In this document: positions 1 through 8,424 of the stretch, piece by piece | How the letters are laid out: every line of letters begins with the position of its first letter | Numbering within the stretch: the stretch's first letter is position 1 | Origin: Caballeronia telluris | GTDB lineage: Bacteria > Pseudomonadota > Gammaproteobacteria > Burkholderiales > Burkholderiaceae | Reading direction: 5' to 3' | Length of the DNA stretch: 64,000 bases | Assembly (NCBI RefSeq): GCF_001544495.1 | Contig: NZ_FCNZ02000001.1 | Location: 558,001 to 622,000, forward strand | Position numbers and translations under genes: made by a program | Notes under the pieces: generated by a model | The model's input: the letters and a program-made list of their open reading frames with translations, nothing else | Database searches by the model: none | Told to the model about the DNA's origin: nothing

Positions 1-273
1 CACGACGAAGCGCTCGCACAGCCACACGAAGCCGCTGCTCGACAGCAGCACGACCGTATTCCACGCGGCGGGTGCGATCTTCGGAAGGCCTTCGGGCGGC
101 CAGTGCGTGCCGCTTTGCGAATAGAGGTACAGATACGAGAAGATCAGATAGCCGAACAGCGCGGCTTCGGTGCCGATCAGCGTCCACATGCCCCAGTAGC
201 CGCCGGGCCGGCGTCCCACGCTGCCGACGGGCAACGCGCGCGAAGGATCGTATGCGCCGAGCGGTTCAGCCAT
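1..273 (-). CDS. ctaE: Cytochrome c oxidase subunit III (partial, C-terminus beyond window)
   Basis: The visible 91 residues begin MAEPLGAYDPSRALPVG and run into a typical subunit III N-terminus: a GMWTLIGTEAALFGYLIFSYLYLY helix-I region with the family's conserved Glu, then a WNTVVLLSSS helix. Subunit III is a membrane protein that stabilises the heme-copper oxidase core. The start codon overlaps the end of the subunit I gene (shared ATGGCTGA, 266-273), so the two are translationally coupled. The rest of the gene lies to the left of the window, so total length and helix count cannot be judged. Confidence 0.85.
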   Translation of the reverse strand, partial: MAEPLGAYDPSRALPVGSVGRRPGGYWGMWTLIGTEAALFGYLIFSYLYLYSQSGTHWPPEGLPKIAPAAWNTVVLLSSSGFVWLCERFVV

Positions 274-2248
274 GCGCGCCTCCATGCACTTTTACGCCTT
301 CCGGTTCGCGTTGATGCAGCGCGCGTTCAGGCCACAGCCAGGCGATCAGCGACGCCGCGCAGCCGACGATCGACAGCGCGCACCCCGTCCATGCATGCAA
401 GGCCATCGCGCCGAAGAGACACGCCGCGAACACGCCCAGCACGAACGGCGCGAAGGAGTCGGACGGCATGCGCAGGATCGCGTCGGGACGCGCTTCGAGC
501 GGCGTGGTCGCGAGCGCTTCGCGGCCGTGGTCGAGGATATAGCCTTCGTCGAGTTGCGAGCGCGCCGCGCCGGACGGCGTGTCGAGCCGGTCTTCCCACA
601 GCGGATGACGGCTCGCGACGAAAGGCAGCGTCGCGAAGTTGTACGGCGGCGGAGGCGAAGCGACGGACCATTCGAGCGTCGGTGCGTCCCACGGATTCGC
701 CCCCGCGAGCGGTCCGCGCCGATAGCTCCACGCGACATCGACGATGAAGACGAGCACGCCGAGCGCAAAGACGAACGAACCGATCGAGGTGAGCAGGTTG
801 ACCGTGTTCCAGCCCATGTCCGGCGCATACGTATAGATGCGGCGCGGCATGCCGAGCAGCCCCGCGATGTGCATCGGAAAGAAGCCGAGATTGAAGCCGA
901 TGAACATCGTCCAGAAGCCGAGCTTGCCGAGCCGCTCGCTCATCATGCGGCCCGTGAACTTCGGAAACCAGTAGTAGACGCCGCCGATCACCGGAAACAC
1001 GTTGATGCCGAGCAGCACGTAGTGCAGGTGCGCGACGACGAAGTAGGTTTCGTTCAGTTGCCAGTCGAGCGGCACGGCGGCCGTCATCACGCCCGACACG
1101 CCGCCGATCACGAACAGCAGGATGAAGCCCGCAAAGAAGTAGAACGGTGTCTTGAAGACGGGGCGTCCGGTCCAAAGGGTCGCGAGCCAGGCGAAGGTCG
1201 CGACCGCGCTCGGGATCGCGATCACCATGCTCGCCGAGCCGAAGAACGCAAGCGCGAGCGCGGGAATGCCGGTCGCGAACATGTGATGAATCCACACGAT
1301 GAAGCCGATCACCATCGTCGCGACCGTCGAGAGCGCGACCGGCGTGTAGCCGACGAGCGGTCGCCGGCAAAAGACCGGCAGCGCATCGGAGACGATGCCC
1401 ATCGCGGGTAGCACGATCGCATAGACCCACGGATGCGCGAACATCCAGAAGAGATGCTGCCAGAGGAGCGGGCGCCCGCCGTTCAATACGTCGAAGAAAT
1501 GCGTGCCGAACTGACGGTCGAACCAGAGCAGCAGGAACGCGAGACTCACCGCAGGCACCGCGAGCAGGTTGCCGCCCGATGCCGTTAGCGTGCCCCATAC
1601 GAGCACCGGCACGCGGTCGATCGACATGCCGGGCGCGCGCATGCGCAATAACGTGACGACGAAGTTCGCGGAACCGACCGTCGTCGAGATGCCGAGCAGG
1701 ACCATGCCGAGCGCGTAGATATCGATGTTGGGACCGCTGTTGTATTCGAGGCCCGCAAGCGGTACGTAGTTGAACCAGCCCGCGTTGGGCGCCTGCCCGA
1801 ACGGAAAGCTCGCATAGAGGAAGACGCCCGCAAACAGAAAGAGCCAGTACGAAAGCGCGTTCAGGCGCGGGAACGCCATGTCGCGCGCACCGAGCACAAG
1901 CGGCCAGATGTAGTTCGAGAAACCCGAGAGCACCGGCAGCGCGTAGAGGAAGATCATCGTGACGCCGTGCATCGTGAAGAGCTGGCTGTACTGCGCGGGC
2001 GTGAGCACGGTCGCGTCCGGTCGCGCGAGTTGTACGCGCATGATGAGCGCCTCGACGCCGCCCATCAGCAGGAACACGAACGCGGTCACGAGATAGCGCA
2101 GACCGATCGACTTGTGATCGACCGTCGAGAGCCAGCCGCGCCAGCCAGGCTCGGTTTCCCAGAGCCGTTGCAGACGCTGCTGCGTCTCGCCCGCGAAGGG
2201 CGCGCGGCCGTGCTCGGGGACGCGCATGTTCGGATTGCGGCGGTTCAT
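266..2248 (-). CDS. ctaD: Cytochrome c oxidase subunit I, aa3/caa3-like, with atypical proton-channel residues
   Basis: This 660-residue, many-helix protein is the catalytic subunit of a heme-copper oxidase that reduces O2 in the inner membrane. All metal ligands are visible: His94 and His409 (heme a), His407 (heme a3), and His272, His321 and His322 (CuB). Tyr276 of the HPxVY motif, which cross-links to a CuB histidine, is present, as is the conserved GMPRR heme-propionate region. Two residues differ from canonical A-type enzymes. The D-channel Glu of HPEVY is Trp274, and the K-channel Lys of PTGIK is Ala350 (PSAVA). The entrance Asp of the D-channel seems kept (Asp123, ARDMAFPRLN). The C-terminus carries an extra roughly 100-residue tail with one more hydrophobic pair. 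It is the middle gene of a II-I-III operon. Confidence 0.93.
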   Translation of the reverse strand: MNRRNPNMRVPEHGRAPFAGETQQRLQRLWETEPGWRGWLSTVDHKSIGLRYLVTAFVFLLMGGVEALIMRVQLARPDATVLTPAQYSQLFTMHGVTMIFLYALPVLSGFSNYIWPLVLGARDMAFPRLNALSYWLFLFAGVFLYASFPFGQAPNAGWFNYVPLAGLEYNSGPNIDIYALGMVLLGISTTVGSANFVVTLLRMRAPGMSIDRVPVLVWGTLTASGGNLLAVPAVSLAFLLLWFDRQFGTHFFDVLNGGRPLLWQHLFWMFAHPWVYAIVLPAMGIVSDALPVFCRRPLVGYTPVALSTVATMVIGFIVWIHHMFATGIPALALAFFGSASMVIAIPSAVATFAWLATLWTGRPVFKTPFYFFAGFILLFVIGGVSGVMTAAVPLDWQLNETYFVVAHLHYVLLGINVFPVIGGVYYWFPKFTGRMMSERLGKLGFWTMFIGFNLGFFPMHIAGLLGMPRRIYTYAPDMGWNTVNLLTSIGSFVFALGVLVFIVDVAWSYRRGPLAGANPWDAPTLEWSVASPPPPYNFATLPFVASRHPLWEDRLDTPSGAARSQLDEGYILDHGREALATTPLEARPDAILRMPSDSFAPFVLGVFAACLFGAMALHAWTGCALSIVGCAASLIAWLWPERALHQREPEGVKVHGGAHG

Positions 2249-2257
2249 CGTCGTTCG

Positions 2258-3280
2258 TCAGTTGAGGGTGGCGAGATACGCCGACAGCTTTTCCGCTTCG
2301 TCGCTCGTCAGCGCGATGGATGGCATCAGCGATTCGGGTTTGATCGACTGCGCGTGCGCGATCCAGTCGAGCTGGTTCTGCGGCGTGTTCTTCAACGCGC
2401 CCGCCGCGATCAGGCGGCGCGAGTTCAGGTGCGTCAGATCGGGCGCCTGCATGCCGTTCGCATCGGTGCCGCGAATCGCGTGACAGCCCGCGCATTTGTC
2501 GACGAAGAGCTTGTGCCCCGCGAGCGACGATGTATCGGACGCGACGGGTCGTGCCTGCCGGTCGAGCCATGCGGAGAACGCCGCGCGGTCCTGCGCGACG
2601 ACTTCGAATGCCATGTGCGCGTGCTGGGCGCCGCAGAACTGCGTGCACTGTCCGCGATAGACGCCCGGTGCGTCGGCCTGCACCCACTGCTCGTTGGTCT
2701 GGCCGGGAATCGTCTGAGTCTTGCCCGCGAGCCTCGGGACCCAGAACGCATGAATGACGTCCGCGCTGCGCAGCACGATGCGCACGGGCTCGCCCGTCGG
2801 GATATGAATCTCGTTGGCCGTGACGAAGCGGCGCGCGGGATCGGGCGAATCGTCGTAGGCGACTTTCCACCACCAGTCGTAGGCCGTCACCGTGATGGTC
2901 AATGCGGGTGTGGCGGGCGGCGTCGCGACGCGTTCGAGCGTCACGAGCGCATGCGCGAGCATCGCGGCGAGCACGAGCGTCGAGACGCCCACGCCGATCA
3001 CGATCCAGCGCATGCCGCTCGTGTGGATCAGTCCGCGCGCGGGCAACTCGGGCCGCCTGCGCACGATGCCCGCGATGAGCAGCACCGCGACGATCACGCA
3101 GACGGCCGTGCAGATCGCCGTGAAGATCCAGCCGAGCGTGAGCGTGGGCGCGGCGGCCGGCCCGGCGGCGTGCAGGAAATAGTTGAGCGGGGCGGTGTCG
3201 TCGGCGTGCGCGGCGACGGACGCCATCGACGCGATGACGCCGATGACCTTCGCGGTATGCGCGATCTCAATGCGTGGCAT
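2258..3280 (-). CDS. ctaC: Cytochrome c oxidase subunit II fused to cytochrome c (caa3-type)
   Basis: This 340-residue protein has a signal-like N-terminus, two transmembrane helices (about 48-72 and 92-112), a periplasmic cupredoxin domain and a C-terminal cytochrome c domain. CuA ligands are visible as His177, Cys212, Cys216, His220 and Met223. The canonical Glu between the cysteines (CSELC) is Gln here (CTQFC), which is tolerable because that ligand is a backbone carbonyl. The fused domain has CAGCH (263-267) and a likely axial Met319. It accepts electrons from a soluble donor and passes them to subunit I. The stop lies 9 bp before the subunit I start. No clear Shine-Dalgarno sequence precedes the ATG at 3280, so the start is moderately certain. 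Confidence 0.92.
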   Translation of the reverse strand: MPRIEIAHTAKVIGVIASMASVAAHADDTAPLNYFLHAAGPAAAPTLTLGWIFTAICTAVCVIVAVLLIAGIVRRRPELPARGLIHTSGMRWIVIGVGVSTLVLAAMLAHALVTLERVATPPATPALTITVTAYDWWWKVAYDDSPDPARRFVTANEIHIPTGEPVRIVLRSADVIHAFWVPRLAGKTQTIPGQTNEQWVQADAPGVYRGQCTQFCGAQHAHMAFEVVAQDRAAFSAWLDRQARPVASDTSSLAGHKLFVDKCAGCHAIRGTDANGMQAPDLTHLNSRRLIAAGALKNTPQNQLDWIAHAQSIKPESLMPSIALTSDEAEKLSAYLATLN

Positions 3281-3335
3281 TGCCGAGGCGATAAACGTCG
3301 TCGGCGCGACGATGGCTGGGCGGTGGCATGATTCG

Positions 3336-3378
3336 GCTCCGATGACAGACGCGGACTTGGGGCGCCTGTCATCGGAGC
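3336..3378. promoter_or_regulatory. 13-bp perfect inverted repeat upstream of the oxidase operon
   Basis: GCTCCGATGACAG (3336-3348) is repeated in inverted orientation as CTGTCATCGGAGC (3366-3378), with a 17-base loop. It lies 56 bp upstream of the subunit II start and about 45 bp after the preceding minus-strand gene. No T-run follows on either strand, so an intrinsic terminator is unlikely. An operator or a leader hairpin controlling oxidase expression fits better, but that is inference. Confidence 0.6.
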
Positions 3379-3421
3379 AACAGGCATGCCCGTCGGGATG
3401 ACGTAAGGCTGGGCCTCGCGT

Positions 3422-3925
3422 TCAGTCCTTCGAGTCCTGGCGAACCGCGCGCGCCTTGACGAGCGGATTGAAACCCGCGCGCTTGCGCGGCGCGGGCTCC
3501 GGTTCCTCGGCGCGTGGTTTGCCGCGTTTTGGCGCGGCGCCCGAAAGCTGGTTCAGCAACTCGTCGTCGTCCTCGTGCTCGGGTTCGCTCTCGCTTTCGC
3601 TTTCGCTTTCGCGCACAGTCGCGCCTGCGTCCGCGAGATGCGCGATCACCGTCAGAAAGTCCTTGCGCGCATTGCGGAGCGCGCGGCCCGGCATCATCGT
3701 GAGCACGACGACTTCATGCAGCGAATGATCGTCGACGCTGCGAGCGTGCGGCTCTTCGTGCCAGTCGATATCGCGATCGGCATAAGCGGCGATCACGTGA
3801 TGCAGTACCGCGGGCGACAGCACGCCGGCGTCGTAAAGACCGAGCACCTGCCGCTCGGCGAGCGCGAAGAGCCCGGCGCTCCGCGCGGCCGGGTTCGCGG
3901 TCTTTTTCGCGGCGCGCGCGGCCAT
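3422..3925 (-). CDS. Hypothetical protein with an acidic Ser-Glu repeat
   Basis: I do not recognise a named family for this 167-residue soluble protein. The N-terminus is Ala/Lys-rich. A compact segment at about 18-105 (LFALAERQVLGLYDAGVLSP and HEVVVLTMMPGRALRNARKDFLTVIAHLADAG) could fold. It is followed by an acidic linker (ESESESESEPEHEDDDE) and a basic tail rich in Pro and Arg. The linker is encoded by a near-perfect hexamer repeat (3584-3613). The ATG directly abuts the stop of the upstream sorbosone-dehydrogenase-like gene, so the two are co-transcribed. The charge pattern could suit nucleic-acid or protein binding, but no function can be assigned. Confidence 0.75.
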   Translation of the reverse strand: MAARAAKKTANPAARSAGLFALAERQVLGLYDAGVLSPAVLHHVIAAYADRDIDWHEEPHARSVDDHSLHEVVVLTMMPGRALRNARKDFLTVIAHLADAGATVRESESESESEPEHEDDDELLNQLSGAAPKRGKPRAEEPEPAPRKRAGFNPLVKARAVRQDSKD

Positions 3926-5266
3926 CTACTTGCTGGCGGGCGCCACCCGCCACACCGCGTTGCCGACATCGTCCGCGACGAGCAGCGCGCCGCCATGATC
4001 GACGGCGACACCCACCGGCCTGCCACGCGCGTGACCATCCGGCGAGAGAAATCCCGTCAGGATGTCTTCGGGCGGACCCGACGGCTTGCCGTCCTGAAAC
4101 GGCACGAACACGACCTTGTAGCCGCTGCGCGGTTTGCGATTCCACGATCCGTGCTGGCCGATGAACGCGCCGTTCCAGTAGTGCTGCGGGAACGCCTGCG
4201 CATCGTAGAACGTGAGGCCGAGCGACGCGGTATGCGAGCCGAGCGCATAGTCCGGCGGTATCGCGGACTGCACGAGATCCGCACGCTGCGGCTTCACGCG
4301 ATCGTCGACATGCTGGCCGTAGTAGCTGTACGGCCAGCCGTAGAATGCGCCGTCTTTCACGGCCGTCATGTAGTCGGGCACGAGATCGTTGCCGAGTTCG
4401 TCGCGCTCGTTGACCACCGTCCACAGCGCGCCGCTTTGCGGCTGCCACGACATGCCGTTCGGATTGCGAAGCCCGGTCGCGAAGAGCCGAGACTGGCCGC
4501 TCGCGATATCCACTTCCATGATCGCGGCCCGTCCGCGCTCGGCGTCGATGCCATTTTCGGCGGCGTTGCTGTTCGAACCGATCGTCACGTAGAGATGCTT
4601 GCCGTCGCGGCTCGCGATCAGGTTCTTGGTCCAGTGATGATTGATCGGACCGGCGGGAAGATCGACGAACTTCTCGCCCGGCTCGGCGATGCGCGTGTCG
4701 CCCGCGTGGTACTTGAAACGCAGGATGGCGTCGGTGTCGGCCACATAGAGGTCGTCGCCGACGAGCGCCATGCCGAACGGTGAATGCAGTTTCTCGATGA
4801 AGACGGTGCGCGTTTCGGCGATGCCGTCGCCGTTCGAATCGCGCAGAAGCACAATGCGATCGGGGCTCGGCACGCCCGCGCCCGCACGCTTCATGACCTT
4901 CTTCATCACCCAGCCCTTGATGCCCGCGTTCGCGTCGTGCTGCGCGGGTGCGTTGCTTTCGGCGACGAGCACATCGCCGTTCGGCAGCGTCGCGAGCCAG
5001 CGCGGATGATCGAGACCGGTCGCGTAGGCGGTCACGTTGAATCCGGCGGGCGCGGTCGGCTTCTCGCCTTCGGCCCACGGCGACGCGGGCGCGATGTTGA
5101 CCGTCGGCATCAGCGACTTCTTCTGGGGCGCCGGCAACTCGGGATCGGGACCGAAACCGATCGTGTCCTGATCGGCGGCGTGGCTGCTTACGGCGAGCGT
5201 CAGGGCGACGAGCGAAGCAGCAACGGCGGCGAGCGGCCGCCGCGCAAACGAAGTGGGTGGACGCAT
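3926..5266 (-). CDS. PQQ-dependent sugar dehydrogenase / L-sorbosone dehydrogenase-like beta-propeller
   Basis: This is a 446-residue exported protein with a signal peptide (about residues 1-31, ending SSHA). The rest is a soluble glucose/sorbosone dehydrogenase-type six-bladed propeller. Family landmarks are visible: [35 protein letters not shown]-type metal/PQQ-binding loops, a [10 protein letters not shown] motif, and a C-terminal [26 protein letters not shown]. Members oxidise aldoses or aldehydes in the periplasm using PQQ, though many homologues have no tested activity. It sits between a small zinc-ribbon gene (4-bp gap) and the Ser-Glu repeat gene (abutting) in one operon. An orphan pqqA lies further along at 21495-21569. 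Confidence 0.85.
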   Translation of the reverse strand: MRPPTSFARRPLAAVAASLVALTLAVSSHAADQDTIGFGPDPELPAPQKKSLMPTVNIAPASPWAEGEKPTAPAGFNVTAYATGLDHPRWLATLPNGDVLVAESNAPAQHDANAGIKGWVMKKVMKRAGAGVPSPDRIVLLRDSNGDGIAETRTVFIEKLHSPFGMALVGDDLYVADTDAILRFKYHAGDTRIAEPGEKFVDLPAGPINHHWTKNLIASRDGKHLYVTIGSNSNAAENGIDAERGRAAIMEVDIASGQSRLFATGLRNPNGMSWQPQSGALWTVVNERDELGNDLVPDYMTAVKDGAFYGWPYSYYGQHVDDRVKPQRADLVQSAIPPDYALGSHTASLGLTFYDAQAFPQHYWNGAFIGQHGSWNRKPRSGYKVVFVPFQDGKPSGPPEDILTGFLSPDGHARGRPVGVAVDHGGALLVADDVGNAVWRVAPASK

Positions 5267-5270
5267 CGGC

Positions 5271-5438
5271 TCAGCCTCCGCCGACGCCCTGAATCACCTT
5301 GCCCGTGCCGCCGCACGCTTCGCATTTCGCGCCGTCCTTGTTGCCCGAACCATTGCAGACGGGACACAGGTCCTCGCCGGTGCCGGGTGTGCCGGGCTCG
5401 GCTTCGTCGCCGGGATTGAGGGGAGGTTGTTGGGCCAT
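5271..5438 (-). CDS. Small DnaJ-type zinc-ribbon protein
   Basis: A 55-residue protein with two zinc-finger knuckles, CPVCNGSG and CEACGGTGK, as in the DnaJ central domain, preceded by an acidic Pro/Gly-rich segment. The start was placed at the ATG at 5438 because AAGGAG lies just upstream; a longer frame exists but lacks such a site. It probably binds zinc and may act as a small chaperone-like or RNA-associated factor, though that is inference. It is the first gene of the operon with the propeller dehydrogenase. Confidence 0.75.
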   Translation of the reverse strand: MAQQPPLNPGDEAEPGTPGTGEDLCPVCNGSGNKDGAKCEACGGTGKVIQGVGGG

Positions 5439-5576
5439 GGTTCGCTCCTTGCGCGGTGGCTCGATAGTGAGAGCGATGCAGCAAAGAACATTCCAGCGTC
5501 GCGCCGTCACCGGGAACGTCCGATGCTTCAGTTAATGTGCGGCGAAAGCCGCGCACTGGCTGACACAGGAGGCACT

Positions 5577-5735
5577 ATGGGCGACAACACGCAACACCAG
5601 CAGTCGGGCAATCAGCCGTCGCATCCGAATCAATCGGACAAGCAACCGGGGCAACAGCAGCAAGGCCAGCAATCCGGCCAGAAGCAGCAGAACCAGACGC
5701 CGCCGCAGCATCAAGGCGGTCAACGTCAACCGTGA
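5577..5735 (+). CDS. Small Gln/Pro-rich hydrophilic protein
   Basis: A 52-residue product made almost only of Gln, Pro, Gly, Ser, Asn, His and Lys, certainly disordered in isolation. A strong AGGAGG (5567-5572) sits 4 bp before the ATG, which supports real translation. No family or function recognised. It resembles other small low-complexity proteins of this window in character (21134-21448), possibly stress-related. Confidence 0.6.
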   Translation: MGDNTQHQQSGNQPSHPNQSDKQPGQQQQGQQSGQKQQNQTPPQHQGGQRQP

Positions 5736-5741
5736 CGACGG

Positions 5742-5773
5742 CGCGCGGCCTCGCCGCCTGGCGGGGCCGCGCG
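5742..5773. terminator. GC-rich hairpin between convergent genes
   Basis: CGCGCGGCC (5742-5750) pairs with GGCCGCGCG (5765-5773), and the loop itself can form a small CGCC/GGCG stem. It sits between the stops of the converging genes at 5735 and 5790 and could end transcription from both sides. There is no clear T-run, so it may be a weak or Rho-assisted terminator. Confidence 0.45.
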
Positions 5774-5789
5774 CGTTCCCGCGCTTCCA

Positions 5790-6170
5790 TCAGGGCTTGC
5801 GCCCGAACGCTTCGCGCAGCCGCTTCTTTGCCAGATCGAGCGTGTTGCGGCGCGTCTTAGGCAGATTGCGCCCCGCGCGATTGATATAGAAGTTGAGCAT
5901 CGACATGGCGGACTGGAACGGCGTGCCCTTGCGCCGCTTGCTTCGTTCCGACGATCGCTTGAGCGAATCCGCGATCTCCTGCGCATTGCCTTTCTTGAAG
6001 ATGTCGCCTTCGATATCCATCGCATCGCTCGCTTCCATCACGTGATGCGACCATCGTTTCGGGCTCTTGGCGGTCTTCTTCGCCGTCGATGTTTTCTTCT
6101 TCGCACTCGCCAGTGCGTGACGCTGGCGCGTGCCGCGCGTCGTCTTCGATGTTTTGCGGCTTGCTGGCAT
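5790..6170 (-). CDS. DUF3175 family protein
   Basis: A 126-residue basic protein. A Lys/Thr-rich leader (1-37) is followed by the DUF3175 signature: KRWSHHVMEASDAMDIEGDI, SLKRSSERSKRRKGTPFQSA and MSMLNFYINRAGRNL. The function of the family is unknown. The basic composition suggests nucleic-acid contact, but that is inference. It lies 31 bp downstream of the UdgX gene on the same strand, so co-expression with DNA repair is possible. Confidence 0.85.
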   Translation of the reverse strand: MPASRKTSKTTRGTRQRHALASAKKKTSTAKKTAKSPKRWSHHVMEASDAMDIEGDIFKKGNAQEIADSLKRSSERSKRRKGTPFQSAMSMLNFYINRAGRNLPKTRRNTLDLAKKRLREAFGRKP

Positions 6171-6201
6171 CTGTGGAACTCCCAGTGTTATCGAATGGTT
6201 G

Positions 6202-6810
6202 TTACCCGATCAGCTTGTGCGCCTCGCGCAACGCTTCGACAATCGCTCGGTAGGCCTTTTCGCGCGACTCGGGATCGGGCGCGCGCAACACGAACGAAGG
6301 ATGGTAGGTCGCGACGACCACGCGGCCGTCATGCTCGATGGCATGTCCCATCGACGCTTGCAGTTTGGCGCCCGAGCTTTGCAGCACGGACTTCAGCGCC
6401 GTCGCTCCCAGCGCGACGATCACCTTCGGACCGATCTTGCCCGTTTCCTTTTCGATCCAGTAGTGACAGGCGTCGATCTCGCGTTGCGCCGGCGTCTTGT
6501 GCATGCGCCGCTTGCCGCGCGGCTCCCATTTGAAATGCTTGACCGCATTGGTCACATAGACCTTCTTGCGCTCGACGCCCGCTTCTTCGAGCGCGCGATC
6601 CAGCATCGCGCCCGCCGGCCCGACGAAGGGCTTGCCCTGCAGGTCTTCCTGATCGCCGGGTTGCTCGCCGACGATCATCAGCGGCGCATGTCGCGGCCCT
6701 GCGCCGGGCACCGCCTGCGTCGCGTCCTTCCATAGCGGGCAGCGGCGGCACGCATCGAGCGATGCCGGTTCCTGATCCGGTTCGAAGCCGGGAAGCGTTC
6801 GGGTCGCCAT
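6202..6810 (-). CDS. udgX: UdgX-type uracil-DNA glycosylase (covalent uracil-DNA binder)
   Basis: A 202-residue member of the uracil-DNA glycosylase superfamily. Motif A is GEQPGDQED (48-56), and the KRRMHKTP loop (100-107) holds His104. In characterised mycobacterial UdgX the equivalent His of the KRRIH loop attacks the abasic sugar after uracil removal and leaves the enzyme covalently joined to DNA. Motif B-like HPSFVLR follows near the C-terminus. Cys21, Cys24 and Cys115 are candidate Fe-S ligands; a fourth cysteine is not seen. It sits 3 bp downstream of the Rieske-fused reductase. The loop makes UdgX the best call over plain family-4 UDG. Confidence 0.9.
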   Translation of the reverse strand: MATRTLPGFEPDQEPASLDACRRCPLWKDATQAVPGAGPRHAPLMIVGEQPGDQEDLQGKPFVGPAGAMLDRALEEAGVERKKVYVTNAVKHFKWEPRGKRRMHKTPAQREIDACHYWIEKETGKIGPKVIVALGATALKSVLQSSGAKLQASMGHAIEHDGRVVVATYHPSFVLRAPDPESREKAYRAIVEALREAHKLIG

Positions 6811-6813
6811 CGT

Positions 6814-8349
6814 TCAGCCCTTCGCGGCCTCGCGGGCGGCATCGAGCGTGAGCGTTTCGCGCATGGCTTCGGCGAGCCGCGCGGTCTGGTCCTCGCGCTC
6901 GCACGCGACCACCGCGCCGACCTTGCCATCCTTCAGCAGATACGCGACGAACTGCTGCGCGTCGAGGTCGCCGTCGATGACGACGTCGTCCGGTTCGGTG
7001 ACATGCCCGAGATAGTCGAAGCGCTTGCCGAAGTGATAGGTCCAGAAGTACGGGACGCCTTCGTACACGCGGCTCGCGCCCGCCATGTTGTACGCGGCGA
7101 CGCGCGCGTGCTGCTGCGCGACGCGCCAGTGTTCGATACGCAGCCGGGTTTGCGCGCGCGGCAGCGTGAAGCGCGCGACGTCGCCCGCCGCAAAAAGTCC
7201 GGGCGCCGCGCGCATGCCCGAATCGACGTCGATGCCGCCGTCGTCCGCGAGCGCGATGCCCGACACGAACGACGTCGCGGGCTTCACGCCCGTGCCGACG
7301 ATCACGACATCGGCCGCGATGTGCTCGCCATCGTCGAGCACGACCGTCTGCACGGCGCCATCGCCCTCGAATGCGGCGACGTTTCGCTCCATGCGAAACG
7401 AAACGCCATTGTGCTCGTGCAGTTGTTTGAACATGACGCCGATCCGCTCGCCGAACTGCTTTGCGAACGGCACCTTTTGCGGCGCCACGACAATCGTCTC
7501 GATGTTGCGCTTGCGCAGGCACGAAGCCGCTTCGAGCCCGATGAAACTCGCACCGACGATCACGGCGCGCCTGCAATGCTTTAATGCGTCGACGATGCCG
7601 CTCGCATCGTCGCGGTTGCGCAGGAGGTGGATGTTCGCGAGCTTCGCGCCGGGCACGTCGAGCGGTTGTGGCGTGCCGCCGGTGCAGACGAGCGCGGCAT
7701 CGTAATCGACGGCCGTGCCGTTCGCCAATTGCGCGCGCCGCTTCGATGCATCGAGCGCGACCACGTCGGATTCGACACGCTCGATCCGTTGCGCGGAGAA
7801 AAGCGCGGGGTCGAAGAGAGGAGGGACGTCGCCGGGCGGCATATCGCCGGCCAGAACGAATTTCGACAGCGCGGTCCGGTCATACGGCACTGACGCATCG
7901 GTTCCCGCGAGCACGATGCGTCCATCAAATCCGGCCTCGCGCAGCGTCACACAGGCAGCGGCGCCCGCGGCTCCCGCGCCCGCCACCAACATCGTGGCGG
8001 TTCCGCCTGCCGGCGCGCGCGCGTCCGGTTCGAGCGGCTCTGGCGATACGTACACGTCGCCGTCTTCGATCGTGGACGCATAGCGCGTCAGTCCATGCAG
8101 CGCAGGCGGTTCGACGAGCGACCCGTCGCTGATCTCGAACGTCCCCTTGTGCCACGGACAAACAATCCGTCCATGACAAAGCGCGCCCTTTTCGAGCGGC
8201 GCGCCCGCATGCGGACAATCGGCCGTGTACGCATGAACGGCATCGCCATCGCGCACCAGCAGGATCGGCGTCTCGCCGATCTTCACGCGCGTGCCGCGTT
8301 GCAGCGGCAAGTCGGCGAGGCGCGCGACCTTTTCCATCGACGACTGCAT
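6814..8349 (-). CDS. Rieske-domain FAD/NAD(P)-dependent ferredoxin reductase-like protein
   Basis: A 511-residue fusion. The N-terminal Rieske [2Fe-2S] domain (about 6-105) has the ligand pairs Cys45/His47 (CPHAG) and Cys64/His67 (CPWHKG). A pyridine-nucleotide-disulfide-type flavoprotein follows, with a GAGAAGAAA FAD Rossmann motif near 122, a GASFIGLEAA NAD(P) motif, and a GDVARF FAD motif near 400. The architecture matches AIFM3-like and assimilatory-type reductases that move electrons from NAD(P)H through FAD to an iron-sulfur centre. The physiological acceptor is not evident. It is followed almost immediately by udgX, whose Fe-S cluster may be incidental to the pairing. Confidence 0.88.
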   Translation of the reverse strand: MQSSMEKVARLADLPLQRGTRVKIGETPILLVRDGDAVHAYTADCPHAGAPLEKGALCHGRIVCPWHKGTFEISDGSLVEPPALHGLTRYASTIEDGDVYVSPEPLEPDARAPAGGTATMLVAGAGAAGAAACVTLREAGFDGRIVLAGTDASVPYDRTALSKFVLAGDMPPGDVPPLFDPALFSAQRIERVESDVVALDASKRRAQLANGTAVDYDAALVCTGGTPQPLDVPGAKLANIHLLRNRDDASGIVDALKHCRRAVIVGASFIGLEAASCLRKRNIETIVVAPQKVPFAKQFGERIGVMFKQLHEHNGVSFRMERNVAAFEGDGAVQTVVLDDGEHIAADVVIVGTGVKPATSFVSGIALADDGGIDVDSGMRAAPGLFAAGDVARFTLPRAQTRLRIEHWRVAQQHARVAAYNMAGASRVYEGVPYFWTYHFGKRFDYLGHVTEPDDVVIDGDLDAQQFVAYLLKDGKVGAVVACEREDQTARLAEAMRETLTLDAAREAAKG

Positions 8350-8424
8350 TGGCGTTCTCCCGCGTATCGCGTGTGGATCACATGAGCACGCCGTAGCAAT
8401 TCGCGGACCGCGACCTCGACGGCG

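Noticed and set aside
327-2873. 848-residue minus-strand frame
   Set aside because: It overlaps the well-supported oxidase subunits in another frame of the same strand.
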